32,090 nucleotides of DNA. Origin: Parcubacteria group bacterium GW2011_GWD2_38_12 (GTDB lineage Bacteria; Patescibacteriota; Minisyncoccia; GWC2-36-17). The stretch is taken from contig LBUA01000006.1 of the NCBI GenBank assembly GCA_000992345.1, positions 1 to 32,090 on the forward strand, read 5' to 3'. The translations under genes were made by a program, and so were the position numbers. Under the pieces are notes generated by a model. That model was given only the letters and a program-made list of their open reading frames with translations. It had not been told where the DNA came from and did not search any database. Shown here in pieces: positions 1 through 6,862 of this stretch; position 1 is the stretch's first letter, and each line of letters starts with the position of its first letter.

Positions 1-902
1 TATTGCCTGACTGGCGCAGTCACCCAAGCGGATGCGCCTTGGGATTCTGCGCCATTTGCCTGATAGTTTATCAAATTTTCACCATCAAGGGTAAGAGACA
101 TTCTTTCGGTGTTATTTTCCTTTTCTCTATGAATGGAAAAATCGGTTTGTGAGCTATTGAGTAGATGAGAATTGATTTTTACTGTTCTTGGCGTTCCGTT
201 TACAGTGACGATTTGTTCCCAATTGAAGGAATCTTTGGCCGGAGTTAGATAATCTTGGAAAGATATTGATACATTATCAGCCGGAAAATCCGGGAAAGAT
301 AATAATAAGGTGGTGGCATTTTGCGCGTTATTATTATAAGTGAAATGAACATGACGCGAATCAATTAATCTTGTTCCCGTTGGAGGTTGATTTAGTGTTG
401 TCGTGGTTACCTGGCCGGAATTTTCAATGGTGATATTTATTAAATTAGTCGGCTCGCTGATTTTTCTGACAGAGATTGACCCATAGTTTTGGGTTTGTCC
501 CGTGATGCGGTCAAAAAGCGTATTTACTCCTCCGCCATCTAGGGTAATATTTGAAATTTCCAGAGTTGACGGGAGGTTGTATATTTTTGTATCCGGGTCA
601 ACAGCGCTATATGTTGTTCCCCTAAATAGCGCATAGCTGGATGTTTCAAAATGCGTTCCCCATTGGCTGGCTTGTTGCGAGGAAATGGTGTTCGACCTTG
701 CTATATTTAAAACAGAAATTATATTTTGCGCGTTGCCGTTTAAATCCGTCCTCGAACGCAAAGATGCAAAGGAAATTATTGTAATTACCGTGATAACGGA
801 CATTATTGATATCGCTATTATCAATTCCAAGAGAGTGAAGCCTCTCTGCCGCTTCGCGGTAGAGAAAGAGTTTGGAGTTTGGAGTTTGGAGTTTGGAAGC
901 AT
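1..902 (-). CDS. Type IV prepilin-like protein (GspH/PilE type), cut at window edge
   Basis: The reverse strand is open from an ATG at 902 to the window edge, so the C-terminus is missing. About 20 residues in lies a class III prepilin motif, QRG|FTLLELIIAISIMS, with the Gly/Phe cleavage point, a Glu at mature position 5 and a long hydrophobic helix. The rest looks like a beta-rich minor pilin or pseudopilin rich in Asn and Thr. Prepilin peptidase would cut and methylate it, and PilC/PilB would assemble it into a pilus. It follows pilC and pilB and is probably their last co-transcribed partner here. The oddity is the leader: its codons are made of four heptamer repeats and a hairpin (843-895), giving NSKLQTPNSF before the motif. 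A shorter leader starting nearer the motif cannot be excluded, since no SD is visible. Confidence 0.85.
   Translation of the reverse strand, partial: MLPNSKLQTPNSFSTAKRQRGFTLLELIIAISIMSVITVITIISFASLRSRTDLNGNAQNIISVLNIARSNTISSQQASQWGTHFETSSYALFRGTTYSAVDPDTKIYNLPSTLEISNITLDGGGVNTLFDRITGQTQNYGSISVRKISEPTNLINITIENSGQVTTTTLNQPPTGTRLIDSRHVHFTYNNNAQNATTLLLSFPDFPADNVSISFQDYLTPAKDSFNWEQIVTVNGTPRTVKINSHLLNSSQTDFSIHREKENNTERMSLTLDGENLINYQANGAESQGASAWVTAPVRQ
843..865. repeat. Hairpin inside the prepilin leader
   Basis: Arms 843-852 and 856-865 pair over 10 positions with one G/T mismatch and a TTC loop. The loop region reads GCTTCGC, a motif that recurs in other hairpins here. It is translated as part of the prepilin leader. 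Confidence 0.7.
868..895. repeat. Heptamer array (gagtttg) x4 inside the prepilin leader
   Basis: Four perfect copies of gagtttg. The same heptamer reappears inside mfd at 25948-25975. On the coding strand it encodes the NSKLQTPNS stretch of the prepilin leader. Confidence 0.9.
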
Positions 903-938
903 TGCTTTAAAATAAAAGATTGAAGATCATCTGCTAAG

Positions 939-966
939 CTCTAATCTCCAACCTCTAGACTCTATT
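939..966. repeat. Degenerate heptamer array between pilC and the prepilin gene
   Basis: Four 7-bp units, ctctaat, ctccaac, ctctaga and ctctatt, fill most of the short gap and run into the pilC stop codon. Unit sequences differ but the period is constant. Confidence 0.6.
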
Positions 967-2194
967 ATTTTGAATACATTGGTTGCATCATGGAGATGGC
1001 AAATAGGCCTACAATCACGCCGATGATTATCATTAGGAACGGTTCAATGATGGTAGCCATATTTTTTGTGGTTTGAGTGGTTTCGGTTTCGAAAAATACA
1101 GCGAGGCGCTTTAAAATATCGGAAACCGCTCCGGTCTCTTCGCCAACAGCGATCATTTGAGTGACGAGTGGCGGATAGAGTTCCGGATATTTTTCCAGCG
1201 ATTCTGAAAGAGTTTTTCCTTTCCGCACTTCATCGATGACGGTTTTCAGGGAATCTCTATAATAATGGTTTGGTATGGTTTTGGAAATAATCTCAAGGCT
1301 TTTTAGTATAGGCACCCCGCCTTCCAAGAGAGAGCTTAATGTTCTTGCGAATCTTGCAGAATTTATTTTTTTTGTTAAAGATCCAATCAGTGGCAATTTA
1401 AGGAAGAGTATATCTATTAAATTTTTCCCAATAGCTGTTCTTGAAAAAAGCACCGATGAATAAATTGATCCGCTTATTATTGCTATAAAGAAGTACCAAT
1501 AGTTTATTCCGAATTCCGCGATGGCGATTATAACTCTTGTGCTAAGAGGCAATGGAACGCCAAGGTCTTTAAATGTTTTAGCAAGGGAAGGCACGACAAA
1601 AAGCATCATCAAAACGCCAATGCCGGTCATGGCGACAAGTATTACTAGAGGGTACATAAAAGCTCCCTTAACCCTTCTTTTCAGGTCGTATTCTTTTTTC
1701 AATTGCTTGGCGAGAAGCTTTAAGATGTCTTCTAGATTTCCGGCGGCTTCCGCGCTGCGCACCATATTTATATAAAGATCGGAAAAGGCGCCCTGATGCA
1801 TAGCAAGAGAATCACTGAAAGTTTTTCCCTTTTGAACTTCAGCTGTGACATCTGCCAGGGTTGTTTTCAGTATTTCGTTAGTGGTTTGCTTGGATAAGAC
1901 TTCTAGAGCGCGCGTCAGAGCAAGACCGGCCCCTATCATAACCGATAAATTTTTTGAAAAGACCATTAATTCCGATACCGGGATAGAGCGACTGAATTTT
2001 AAAGACCCCCGTATTTTAGAAATGTAATTTTTCAAATTTTGCGCTTTTTGGGTTGAGGTTACCGGTTTGGAGTATATCAGGAATATATTTTCTTTGCGCA
2101 AGATATTGGCAAGGTCAAATTCGTCTCTTGCCTCCATTTGTCCTTTTTTTTCTTCGCCAGTGGATGTTCTGGCATTGTAATTGTATAAAGGCAC
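965..2194 (-). CDS. pilC: Type IV pilus inner-membrane platform protein PilC (GspF family)
   Basis: A 409-residue polytopic protein with the two repeated T2SSF domains of the PilC/GspF family, at about residues 70-195 and 275-400. It would sit in the cytoplasmic membrane and couple the PilB motor to pilin insertion. The N-terminus (PLYNYNARTSTGEEKKG) is the typical PilC start. Hydrophobic segments lie near residues 173-208, 230-250 and 380-405, and the family's 'GVP' turn is visible in the second repeat (LLEGGVPILKSLEII). Length is normal for the family. The start is a GTG at 2194 with no SD, directly after a tandem repeat. It lies 75 bp downstream of pilB and is probably co-transcribed with it. 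Confidence 0.95.
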   Translation of the reverse strand: MPLYNYNARTSTGEEKKGQMEARDEFDLANILRKENIFLIYSKPVTSTQKAQNLKNYISKIRGSLKFSRSIPVSELMVFSKNLSVMIGAGLALTRALEVLSKQTTNEILKTTLADVTAEVQKGKTFSDSLAMHQGAFSDLYINMVRSAEAAGNLEDILKLLAKQLKKEYDLKRRVKGAFMYPLVILVAMTGIGVLMMLFVVPSLAKTFKDLGVPLPLSTRVIIAIAEFGINYWYFFIAIISGSIYSSVLFSRTAIGKNLIDILFLKLPLIGSLTKKINSARFARTLSSLLEGGVPILKSLEIISKTIPNHYYRDSLKTVIDEVRKGKTLSESLEKYPELYPPLVTQMIAVGEETGAVSDILKRLAVFFETETTQTTKNMATIIEPFLMIIIGVIVGLFAISMMQPMYSK

Positions 2195-2197
2195 TTT

Positions 2198-2228
2198 AGC
2201 GGTATAGCGGTTAGCGGTATAGCGGTAT
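2198..2228. repeat. Tandem repeat (agcggtat) just upstream of pilC
   Basis: Four units: agcggtat, agcggtt, agcggtat, agcggtat. They occupy the spot where a ribosome binding site for pilC would be expected and leave no SD there. Confidence 0.8.
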
Positions 2229-2269
2229 AGCCAAAAGCCAAATCGCCAAACTCACAAGTCCGCCAGAAT

Positions 2270-4021
2270 TTACTCTTTGGTTACTCTTAAAATTTCCTCT
2301 ATTGATGTCACTCCTTGCGCGACCTTCATGAATCCGTCTTCTAACATTGAATACATTCCTTCTATTTTTGCTTGCTTGTCTATATCTCCAAAAGACGCCT
2401 TCTTTACGATTAAATGTTTAATTGTTTCACTGACTAGCAGAACTTCTTGGATGCTTACTCTACTTTTGTATCCGTCGGGGCAATCTTTTGACGGCTTTGC
2501 TTTATAAAAAGGAATCGTTTCCCATGTGTCTTTTTCTTTCGCAAAGCCCTCCTTTTTGAAAATCTCTAAAATTCTGTCCAAATCATATTCTGCGCCAAGG
2601 GTTTTAATTTGTTCTTTGGTGAGATTGTATTTTTCTTTTTCTGGACAAAGCCGCCTGACCAAGCGTTGTGCTGTGATAATGTTTACTGTGGAGGCGATTA
2701 AAAACGGTTCAATGCCCATATCAATTAAACGAGGCAATGCTCCGGCAGCGGAATTAGTATGGAGGGTAGAGAGCACTAAGTGGCCGGTGAGGGCGGCATT
2801 CACGGCAAGCGATGCAGTTTCATCATCGCGGATTTCGCCTACCATAATGATATTCGGGTCTTGTCTCAAAAGCGATCTTAGTCCGGCGGAAAAAGTCATT
2901 CCTATTTTTGCGTTGACTTGCGTTTGGTTTACGCGTGGCATTCTGTATTCAATGGGATCTTCAATGGTTGATATGTTGACGTTTGGGGTGTTGAGCATGC
3001 CAAGCACGGTGTAAAGGGTGCTGGTTTTTCCCGATCCTGTCGGACCAGTCACGAGTATCATACCCATCGGTTTTTTGATCGCTTTTTGGATGCGTTCCAG
3101 GGTTTCACCGTAAAAACCAAGCTCCTCAAGACTAAAAGTTTTGGAACTTTCCTTCAAGAGGCGTATGACTATTTTTTCTCCATCATAGACCGGTAAAATG
3201 GAAATGCGGAAAGAAAATTTATATTCTTCGGTTTCTGTTTTGAATCTGCCGTCTTGCGGTAGGCGATGCTCATCCAGTTTTAAATTGGAAAGTACTTTAA
3301 TGCGGGCTACTATGCCGGCGGCCAGTTGTTTGGGCAATATCATGGTGTCGTGCAAAATACCGTCAATTCTATATCTAACAACAACATCTTTTTCGGTGGG
3401 TTCTATGTGAATGTCGGAAGCAGTTTGCAGTATTGCATGTTTGAGTAGGGTATCCACAATGCGAATCACGGGCAAATCTTCCGCTAATTTTGCCAAATCT
3501 TCCTTGACTTCTTCTGCGCCCGCTTCTTCTCCGATTACTTTTATCTTTGCAGATTCTTTTTTAATCAACTCGCCAAATTCCGCTTCCAGACTTTTTTGAT
3601 ATTGTTTTAAAAGATGCTTAATGCTTTGGGAATCTGTCAGGCGAGGTAAAATTTTAAGATTTGCCTTTTTTTTAATAAATTCAATAGTTTGCAAATCTTC
3701 GGGGTCAAGCATCGCGATTTCTAGCTCGTTACCTTTCTTTTTGTAGGCGACTATATTGTATTTATTGGCAATCGGTTCGGGTATAATGCTTAAAATTTCC
3801 GGCGCAACATCGGTTTTTTCCAAGTTTATAAAAGGAATGCCCAGAATATAAGCTTTTAGCTGGACGAGCTGATTTTCCTTTATGTAATTTTCTGATACCA
3901 AGATATCCTCAATTTTTTTATTTTGATCCTGAGATTTTTTTTGGACTTCGTTAAACAACTCTTCAGTCAAGAGGCCGGCTTCAATGGCAAAAGATTTTAG
4001 TTGGTTGGGTTCGACGTGCAT
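2270..4021 (-). CDS. pilB: Type IV pilus extension ATPase PilB (GspE family)
   Basis: A 583-residue hexameric motor ATPase that drives pilus extension from the cytoplasmic side. Residues 1-150 are an MshEN/T2SSE N-terminal domain. The ATPase core has Walker A GPTGSGKT (326-333), the Asp box STIEDPIEYR (351-360), Walker B IIMVGEIRD (391-399) and the His box LSTLHTN (418-424). AQRLVRRLCP is the usual lead-in to the zinc site, but only two cysteines (about 459 and 520) are seen where PilB/GspE normally has a four-Cys site, so zinc binding may be lost. The C-terminal VLLVSETIKHLI segment favours PilB over a retraction ATPase. Start is ATG at 4021. It precedes pilC and follows a response regulator; no pilT or pilM is visible. 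Confidence 0.96.
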   Translation of the reverse strand: MHVEPNQLKSFAIEAGLLTEELFNEVQKKSQDQNKKIEDILVSENYIKENQLVQLKAYILGIPFINLEKTDVAPEILSIIPEPIANKYNIVAYKKKGNELEIAMLDPEDLQTIEFIKKKANLKILPRLTDSQSIKHLLKQYQKSLEAEFGELIKKESAKIKVIGEEAGAEEVKEDLAKLAEDLPVIRIVDTLLKHAILQTASDIHIEPTEKDVVVRYRIDGILHDTMILPKQLAAGIVARIKVLSNLKLDEHRLPQDGRFKTETEEYKFSFRISILPVYDGEKIVIRLLKESSKTFSLEELGFYGETLERIQKAIKKPMGMILVTGPTGSGKTSTLYTVLGMLNTPNVNISTIEDPIEYRMPRVNQTQVNAKIGMTFSAGLRSLLRQDPNIIMVGEIRDDETASLAVNAALTGHLVLSTLHTNSAAGALPRLIDMGIEPFLIASTVNIITAQRLVRRLCPEKEKYNLTKEQIKTLGAEYDLDRILEIFKKEGFAKEKDTWETIPFYKAKPSKDCPDGYKSRVSIQEVLLVSETIKHLIVKKASFGDIDKQAKIEGMYSMLEDGFMKVAQGVTSIEEILRVTKE

Positions 4022-4026
4022 GCCAA

Positions 4027-4084
4027 TGTTGTCTAAATTTATTAAGCGGAGCTCAAGCGTAGCGTGATAAATTTAGCTACAACA
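4027..4084. repeat. Long imperfect hairpin upstream of pilB
   Basis: TGTTGT (4027-4032) plus CTAAATTTAT (4033-4042) pair with ATAAATTTAG (4067-4076) and ACAACA (4079-4084), with a 2-nt bulge. The apex contains AAGCGTAGCG, related to other hairpin loops in the window. It ends just before the pilB start and may affect pilB expression. Confidence 0.7.
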
Positions 4085-4091
4085 CTGAGCA

Positions 4092-4145
4092 CCCTGTTAA
4101 ATAATTTTGCCTTGCAAAATTCCTGCGAAGCAGGATTTAACAGGG
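4092..4145. repeat. Perfect three-way-junction inverted repeat between the regulator gene and pilB
   Basis: CCCTGTTAAAT (4092-4102) pairs perfectly with ATTTAACAGGG (4135-4145). Between them lie two further perfect hairpins without spare bases: AATTTTGC/GCAAAATT (4103-4121, loop CTT) and CCTGC/GCAGG (4122-4134, loop GAA). Every base is in a stem or terminal loop. There is no U-tract, so it is not an ordinary terminator. Confidence 0.85.
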
Positions 4146-4203
4146 AAAGGTTTCGTATCTAAAATTTGTTTGTCTTTTAGGTTCCAAATTTTGGATGAAG
4201 CCC

Positions 4204-4569
4204 TTATTTCAACACTTCCCTTATTTTTGCTACGATTTCATCTAGATTGTAGTTGGCCTTCACCAAATAGTTGAGTGGCCCGTATTCTATTATTTTTTCA
4301 ACGCTTTGCGTTTGCTCCAGGTTGGTTAGGATAATAATTCGGATATCTTTGGTTTCCGGAGAACTTTTGAGGCGTTTTAGAACTTCAAATCCGTCAATTT
4401 TCGGCAAAATCAAATCAAGGAGTATCAGGTCCGGTTTCTCTTTGATAGCGGCATCTATTCCTGCTTGACCGTCATAAGCGCCGATAACATTAAATCCCTC
4501 CATTTCAAGCGCTTTAGCCAGGGATTTTTGCAATGCTTCTTCGTCTTCAATAAATAAAATTTTTGCCAT
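4204..4569 (-). CDS. Single-domain CheY-like response regulator
   Basis: A 121-residue receiver domain and nothing else. The acidic pocket is E8/D9/E10, the phospho-acceptor is D52 (LILLDLILPKIDGF), the switch Thr is T82 and the conserved Lys is K104. With no DNA-binding output it should act by protein contact, as CheY or PilG-type regulators do. It lies between a histidine kinase and pilB on the same strand, so control of the pilus motor is a reasonable inference. The ATG at 4569 directly follows a hairpin (4576-4607), and no SD is visible. Confidence 0.93.
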   Translation of the reverse strand: MAKILFIEDEEALQKSLAKALEMEGFNVIGAYDGQAGIDAAIKEKPDLILLDLILPKIDGFEVLKRLKSSPETKDIRIIILTNLEQTQSVEKIIEYGPLNYLVKANYNLDEIVAKIREVLK

Positions 4570-4575
4570 AATTAT

Positions 4576-4607
4576 CTGAATTTTGAAGCGAAGCGCATAA
4601 AATTCAG
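4576..4607. repeat. Hairpin at the 5' end of the response-regulator gene
   Basis: CTGAATTTT (4576-4584) pairs with AAAATTCAG (4599-4607) around a GAAGCGAAGCGC-containing loop. Flanking ATAATT (4568-4573) can also pair with AATTAT (4613-4618), which would bury part of the start codon. Confidence 0.65.
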
Positions 4608-4623
4608 TTTAGAATTATGAGCA

Positions 4624-4697
4624 CCCCGCGCAAATTTTTTAAATTAATAAACTTATATTTTGTAAAAAATTAAAAATTATTTAGAATTTGTGCGGGG
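4624..4697. repeat. Long-loop inverted repeat between the kinase and response-regulator genes
   Basis: CCCCGCGCAAATT (4624-4636) matches the reverse complement of 4685-4697 at 12 of 13 positions. The 48-nt interior is almost pure A+T. It lies in the transcribed gap and could be a processing or attenuation structure. Confidence 0.65.
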
Positions 4698-4706
4698 TAG
4701 CCGTGT

Positions 4707-5642
4707 CTACAATTTTGCTATTGGTAATGTAAACCAAAAATCACTGCCTTTATTTTCTTCTGATTCAAATCCGATTTTTCCTCCCAGCATGTCAATTATG
4801 TATTTGGATACGTAAAGACCAAGGCCTGATCCCAAGGTTTGAAATCTCATCACATTACTAGACCGGAAAAATTTTTGGAAGATAAACGGTTTTTCCTCTG
4901 AGGGGATTCCGACACCATTATCAATAACGGAAAACTTTAAAAATCCACCATCCCCTTTTAATATTACCATAATTTGCCCGTTTTCTTTAGTGTATTTTAT
5001 TGCATTGCTGATAAAATTTTGTGCTACGAGCTTAATTTTCATGGCATCTCCAATGACTTGGTTTTTTCCATTTGTTTGGTCGAGAATTTGCAAGAAGATT
5101 TTTGACGCTTCAATGGCAGGTTTTTCGTCACTTACGACTTCTTGCGCCAACTGTTTTAAATCTATCGGTTTTTTTTCAAAAACCATTTTATTTGATTCTA
5201 TTCTAGAAACATTGAGAAGCGCGTTTACAAGTTGCACGGATTTGGTGTTGCTTGATTTCAAAAGTTCCAGATATTCTTTTTGTTCATTGTTTAACGCTCC
5301 TAATTTTTGGCCGAGCAATAAATTAACTAGCCACTTTTCAGAGGTTAAGGGGGTGAGAATTTGATGCGATACGATATTTAAAAATTCCGTCTTCATTCGG
5401 TTTGTCTCGGCAAGCTGAGTAAATGTTCCAACAATGACATAGCTGATGATGAAAATTACCAACGAAACGCCGATTACAATTCCCACAACAAGCTCCGGTT
5501 CTTCGGTGTATCTTTGAGCTATGAAAAATACCGTGAATATGGAAGTGATATTTATCAATCCCATCACAACGAATAAAAAGCTCGGACATTGGAGTAACGG
5601 CACATTATATTGCTTGCATTGTTTAAATAAGCTTAAGCTCAT
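4707..5642 (-). CDS. Membrane sensor histidine kinase with minimal sensor
   Basis: 311 residues. Two hydrophobic segments (about 22-42 and 51-73) with a short loop are followed directly by HisKA, with no recognisable sensing domain. The H-box is FLNIVSHQILTPLTSEKW with H93 as phospho-acceptor; ILTPLT replaces the common LRTPL. The ATPase domain has an N-box (NFISNAIKYT), G1 (DNGVGI), an F-box (FIFQKFFRS) and G2 (GSGLGLYVSKYII), so it should be active. It lies immediately upstream of the single-domain response regulator and is its likely partner. ATG at 5642 is used here; a later Met (M27, just before the first membrane segment) is also possible, since there is no clear SD. Confidence 0.9.
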   Translation of the reverse strand: MSLSLFKQCKQYNVPLLQCPSFLFVVMGLINITSIFTVFFIAQRYTEEPELVVGIVIGVSLVIFIISYVIVGTFTQLAETNRMKTEFLNIVSHQILTPLTSEKWLVNLLLGQKLGALNNEQKEYLELLKSSNTKSVQLVNALLNVSRIESNKMVFEKKPIDLKQLAQEVVSDEKPAIEASKIFLQILDQTNGKNQVIGDAMKIKLVAQNFISNAIKYTKENGQIMVILKGDGGFLKFSVIDNGVGIPSEEKPFIFQKFFRSSNVMRFQTLGSGLGLYVSKYIIDMLGGKIGFESEENKGSDFWFTLPIAKL

Positions 5643-5678
5643 ATTGAAATTATATCACAATCATGTAGCATGGAAAAT

Positions 5679-5720
5679 GAAACTTGAAATTTGAAACATG
5701 GAACATGAAACTTGAAACCT
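5679..5720. repeat. Heptamer array (gaaactt-like) x6
   Basis: Six contiguous 7-bp units: gaaactt, gaaattt, gaaacat, ggaacat, gaaactt, gaaacct. It fills the divergent gap upstream of the histidine kinase. A/T-rich, partly self-complementary sequence (TTTTAAGCTT repeated) follows to about 5760. Confidence 0.8.
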
Positions 5721-5769
5721 AAATTTTAAGCTTCAAGATATAAGTTTTAAGCTTTAAAATATGATTTAA

Positions 5770-5817
5770 TCGGGGTGTAGTGTAACGGCTAACATGTCCG
5801 CCTTAGGCGGGTGACTC
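5770..5817 (+). pseudogene. Truncated tRNA-Pro copy upstream of a GIY-YIG gene
   Basis: Bases 5770-5798 are identical to 6080-6108, the first 28 bases of the intact tRNA-Pro plus one upstream base. The copy then changes to a short CCGCC-TTA-GGCGG palindrome and a TGACTC remnant, and lacks the T-arm and 3' acceptor strand. It cannot fold into a full tRNA. The two copies are 310 bp apart with the nuclease gene between them. Confidence 0.85.
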
Positions 5818-5829
5818 ATAGTTATTGTT

Positions 5830-6069
5830 ATGGCTTATTTCGTTTATATTATTAAAAATTTAAAAAATAATATTTATATTGGTCAAACCAATAATTTAGA
5901 TGATAGGATAAAAAGGCACAATAATAATACGGAAAAATATACGAAGAATAAGGGTCCTTTTGGATTAATTTATAGTGAAAAATTTGCTACTAGAGCAGAA
6001 GCAATGAAAAGAGAAAAAATGTTAAAATTTGGCAAAGGAAGGGAGTGGATAAGAAATAATTTGTTATAA
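5830..6069 (+). CDS. Small GIY-YIG domain nuclease
   Basis: 79 residues, essentially one GIY-YIG domain. The paired motif is YFVYIIKN...NIYIGQT, the catalytic Arg is in DDRIKRHN, and the metal-binding Glu helix is probably TRAEAMKREKMLKFGKGREWI. Members of this stand-alone (UPF0213/YhbQ-like) group act on branched or nicked DNA in some bacteria, and related domains power homing endonucleases. It starts at ATG 5830, only 12 bases after the truncated tRNA-Pro copy, and ends 11 bases before the intact tRNA-Pro. That context suggests a nuclease that moved into, or was duplicated with, a tRNA locus; this is inference. No SD is seen. Confidence 0.88.
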   Translation: MAYFVYIIKNLKNNIYIGQTNNLDDRIKRHNNNTEKYTKNKGPFGLIYSEKFATRAEAMKREKMLKFGKGREWIRNNLL

Positions 6070-6080
6070 TAATATTTCAT

Positions 6081-6153
6081 CGGGGTGTAGTGTAACGGCT
6101 AACATGTCTGTTTTGGGAACAGATGACTCCGGGTTCGAATCCCGGCACCCCGA
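6081..6153 (+). tRNA. tRNA-Pro (anticodon TGG)
   Basis: A 73-nt cloverleaf: acceptor CGGGGTG/CACCCCG, D-arm GTGT/ACAT, anticodon stem TCTGT/ACAGA with loop TTTGGGA, T-arm CCGGG-TTCGAAT-CCCGG and discriminator A. CCA is not encoded. A perfect palindrome follows and could terminate it. Confidence 0.95.
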
Positions 6154-6155
6154 CT

Positions 6156-6203
6156 AATTAAAACTCCCGCCAATCCATGCATGGATTGGCGGGAGTTTTA
6201 ATT
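6156..6203. terminator. Perfect 48-bp palindrome after tRNA-Pro
   Basis: Both 24-base arms match exactly, centred between 6179 and 6180. The stem has a GC-rich core (CTCCCGCC/GGCGGGAG) and TTTT on the outgoing side, so it can act as a Rho-independent terminator in either direction. A perfect match with no loop is unusual for a terminator and may also indicate a palindromic insertion. Confidence 0.75.
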
Positions 6204-6236
6204 GTTTGCTTGCGTTATTTGAATTAGAATGATTAT

Positions 6237-6557
6237 ATGGAAATTCAGAAATCAAAAAATATATTTTGGACCAAGCACTCTAAGGGCAAGATGTATTTTT
6301 ATAAATTGTCCGAATCGCAGATTAAAAGAATTTTAAGATCTCCAAAGCGCGCGGAAGAGGGTGTTGCTCCAGATACCATAGCATTGATGCAACCTGCCGG
6401 AAGTAGAAAAAACCCTTATGAAATTTGGGTAATGGTTCAGGATGAAAAAAATAAGAGAAAAATTATTTCCGCGTGGCGTTACCCGGGCAAAACGAAACCA
6501 AAAAGTAAAGTATTGTCGGATATTTTATATAATGAATTTAATGAATACAGTTCTTGA
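6237..6557 (+). CDS. DUF4258-like small protein of unknown function
   Basis: 106 residues, basic and soluble. The pattern FWTKHSKGKMYFYKLSESQI...RILRSPKR...APDTIALMQPAG...YEIWVMV...KKIISAWRYPG resembles DUF4258/BrnT-like folds, which have an early His, a helix with regularly spaced hydrophobics and a C-terminal strand ending in 'sAWRYPG'. Some relatives are RNase toxins, but no antitoxin-like neighbour is present, so a toxin role is not supported. ATG at 6237 is preceded by A/T-rich sequence without SD. The next gene begins 35 bp later on the same strand. Confidence 0.6.
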   Translation: MEIQKSKNIFWTKHSKGKMYFYKLSESQIKRILRSPKRAEEGVAPDTIALMQPAGSRKNPYEIWVMVQDEKNKRKIISAWRYPGKTKPKSKVLSDILYNEFNEYSS

Positions 6558-6592
6558 TCCGAGGTTCTTATTTTATATTTAATTTATATTCC

Positions 6593-6853
6593 ATGAAAAT
6601 TATTGAAATTTTAGCTTTAATAATGGGATTTTTAATGCCTGCAGGCTATTATTTCCAGGCCTGGCGTATTGCCAAAACAAAATTGGCTCATGACATTTCT
6701 TTGCCAATGTATGCAATTTTGTCTTTGGGAATGCCGATTTGGATGATTTATGGCATTTATATTAATGATTGGCCGATTATAACAAGTTTTTTATTGGGTA
6801 CGATCGGCGCATGGCTAGTCTTAGCTCTAATTTTTATTTATAGAAATAAATAA
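6593..6853 (+). CDS. SemiSWEET-type sugar transporter (PQ-loop family)
   Basis: 86 residues with three membrane helices, the size of a bacterial SemiSWEET half-transporter that dimerises to pass sugars through the inner membrane. The first helix and loop read GFLMPAGYYFQAWRIAKTKLAHDISLPMY, which follows the family pattern of a helix-breaking Pro, a hydrophilic 'R..KTKSAxDIS' loop and then a second helix. The canonical PQ pair is only partly kept. ATG at 6593 is chosen because it leads directly into helix 1. An in-frame TTG at 6554 would add a polar tail overlapping the previous gene and is less likely. ThpR follows 9 bp later. Confidence 0.8.
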   Translation: MKIIEILALIMGFLMPAGYYFQAWRIAKTKLAHDISLPMYAILSLGMPIWMIYGIYINDWPIITSFLLGTIGAWLVLALIFIYRNK

Positions 6854-6862
6854 AGTAATTAT

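Noticed and set aside
2526-3014. A 162-codon plus-strand frame opposite pilB.
   Set aside because: It is antisense to a highly conserved ATPase, has no family features and reflects codon bias of the true gene.
6554-6592. TTG start that would lengthen the SemiSWEET protein by 13 residues.
   Set aside because: It overlaps the previous gene and adds a tail not seen in this family; ATG at 6593 opens directly into helix 1.
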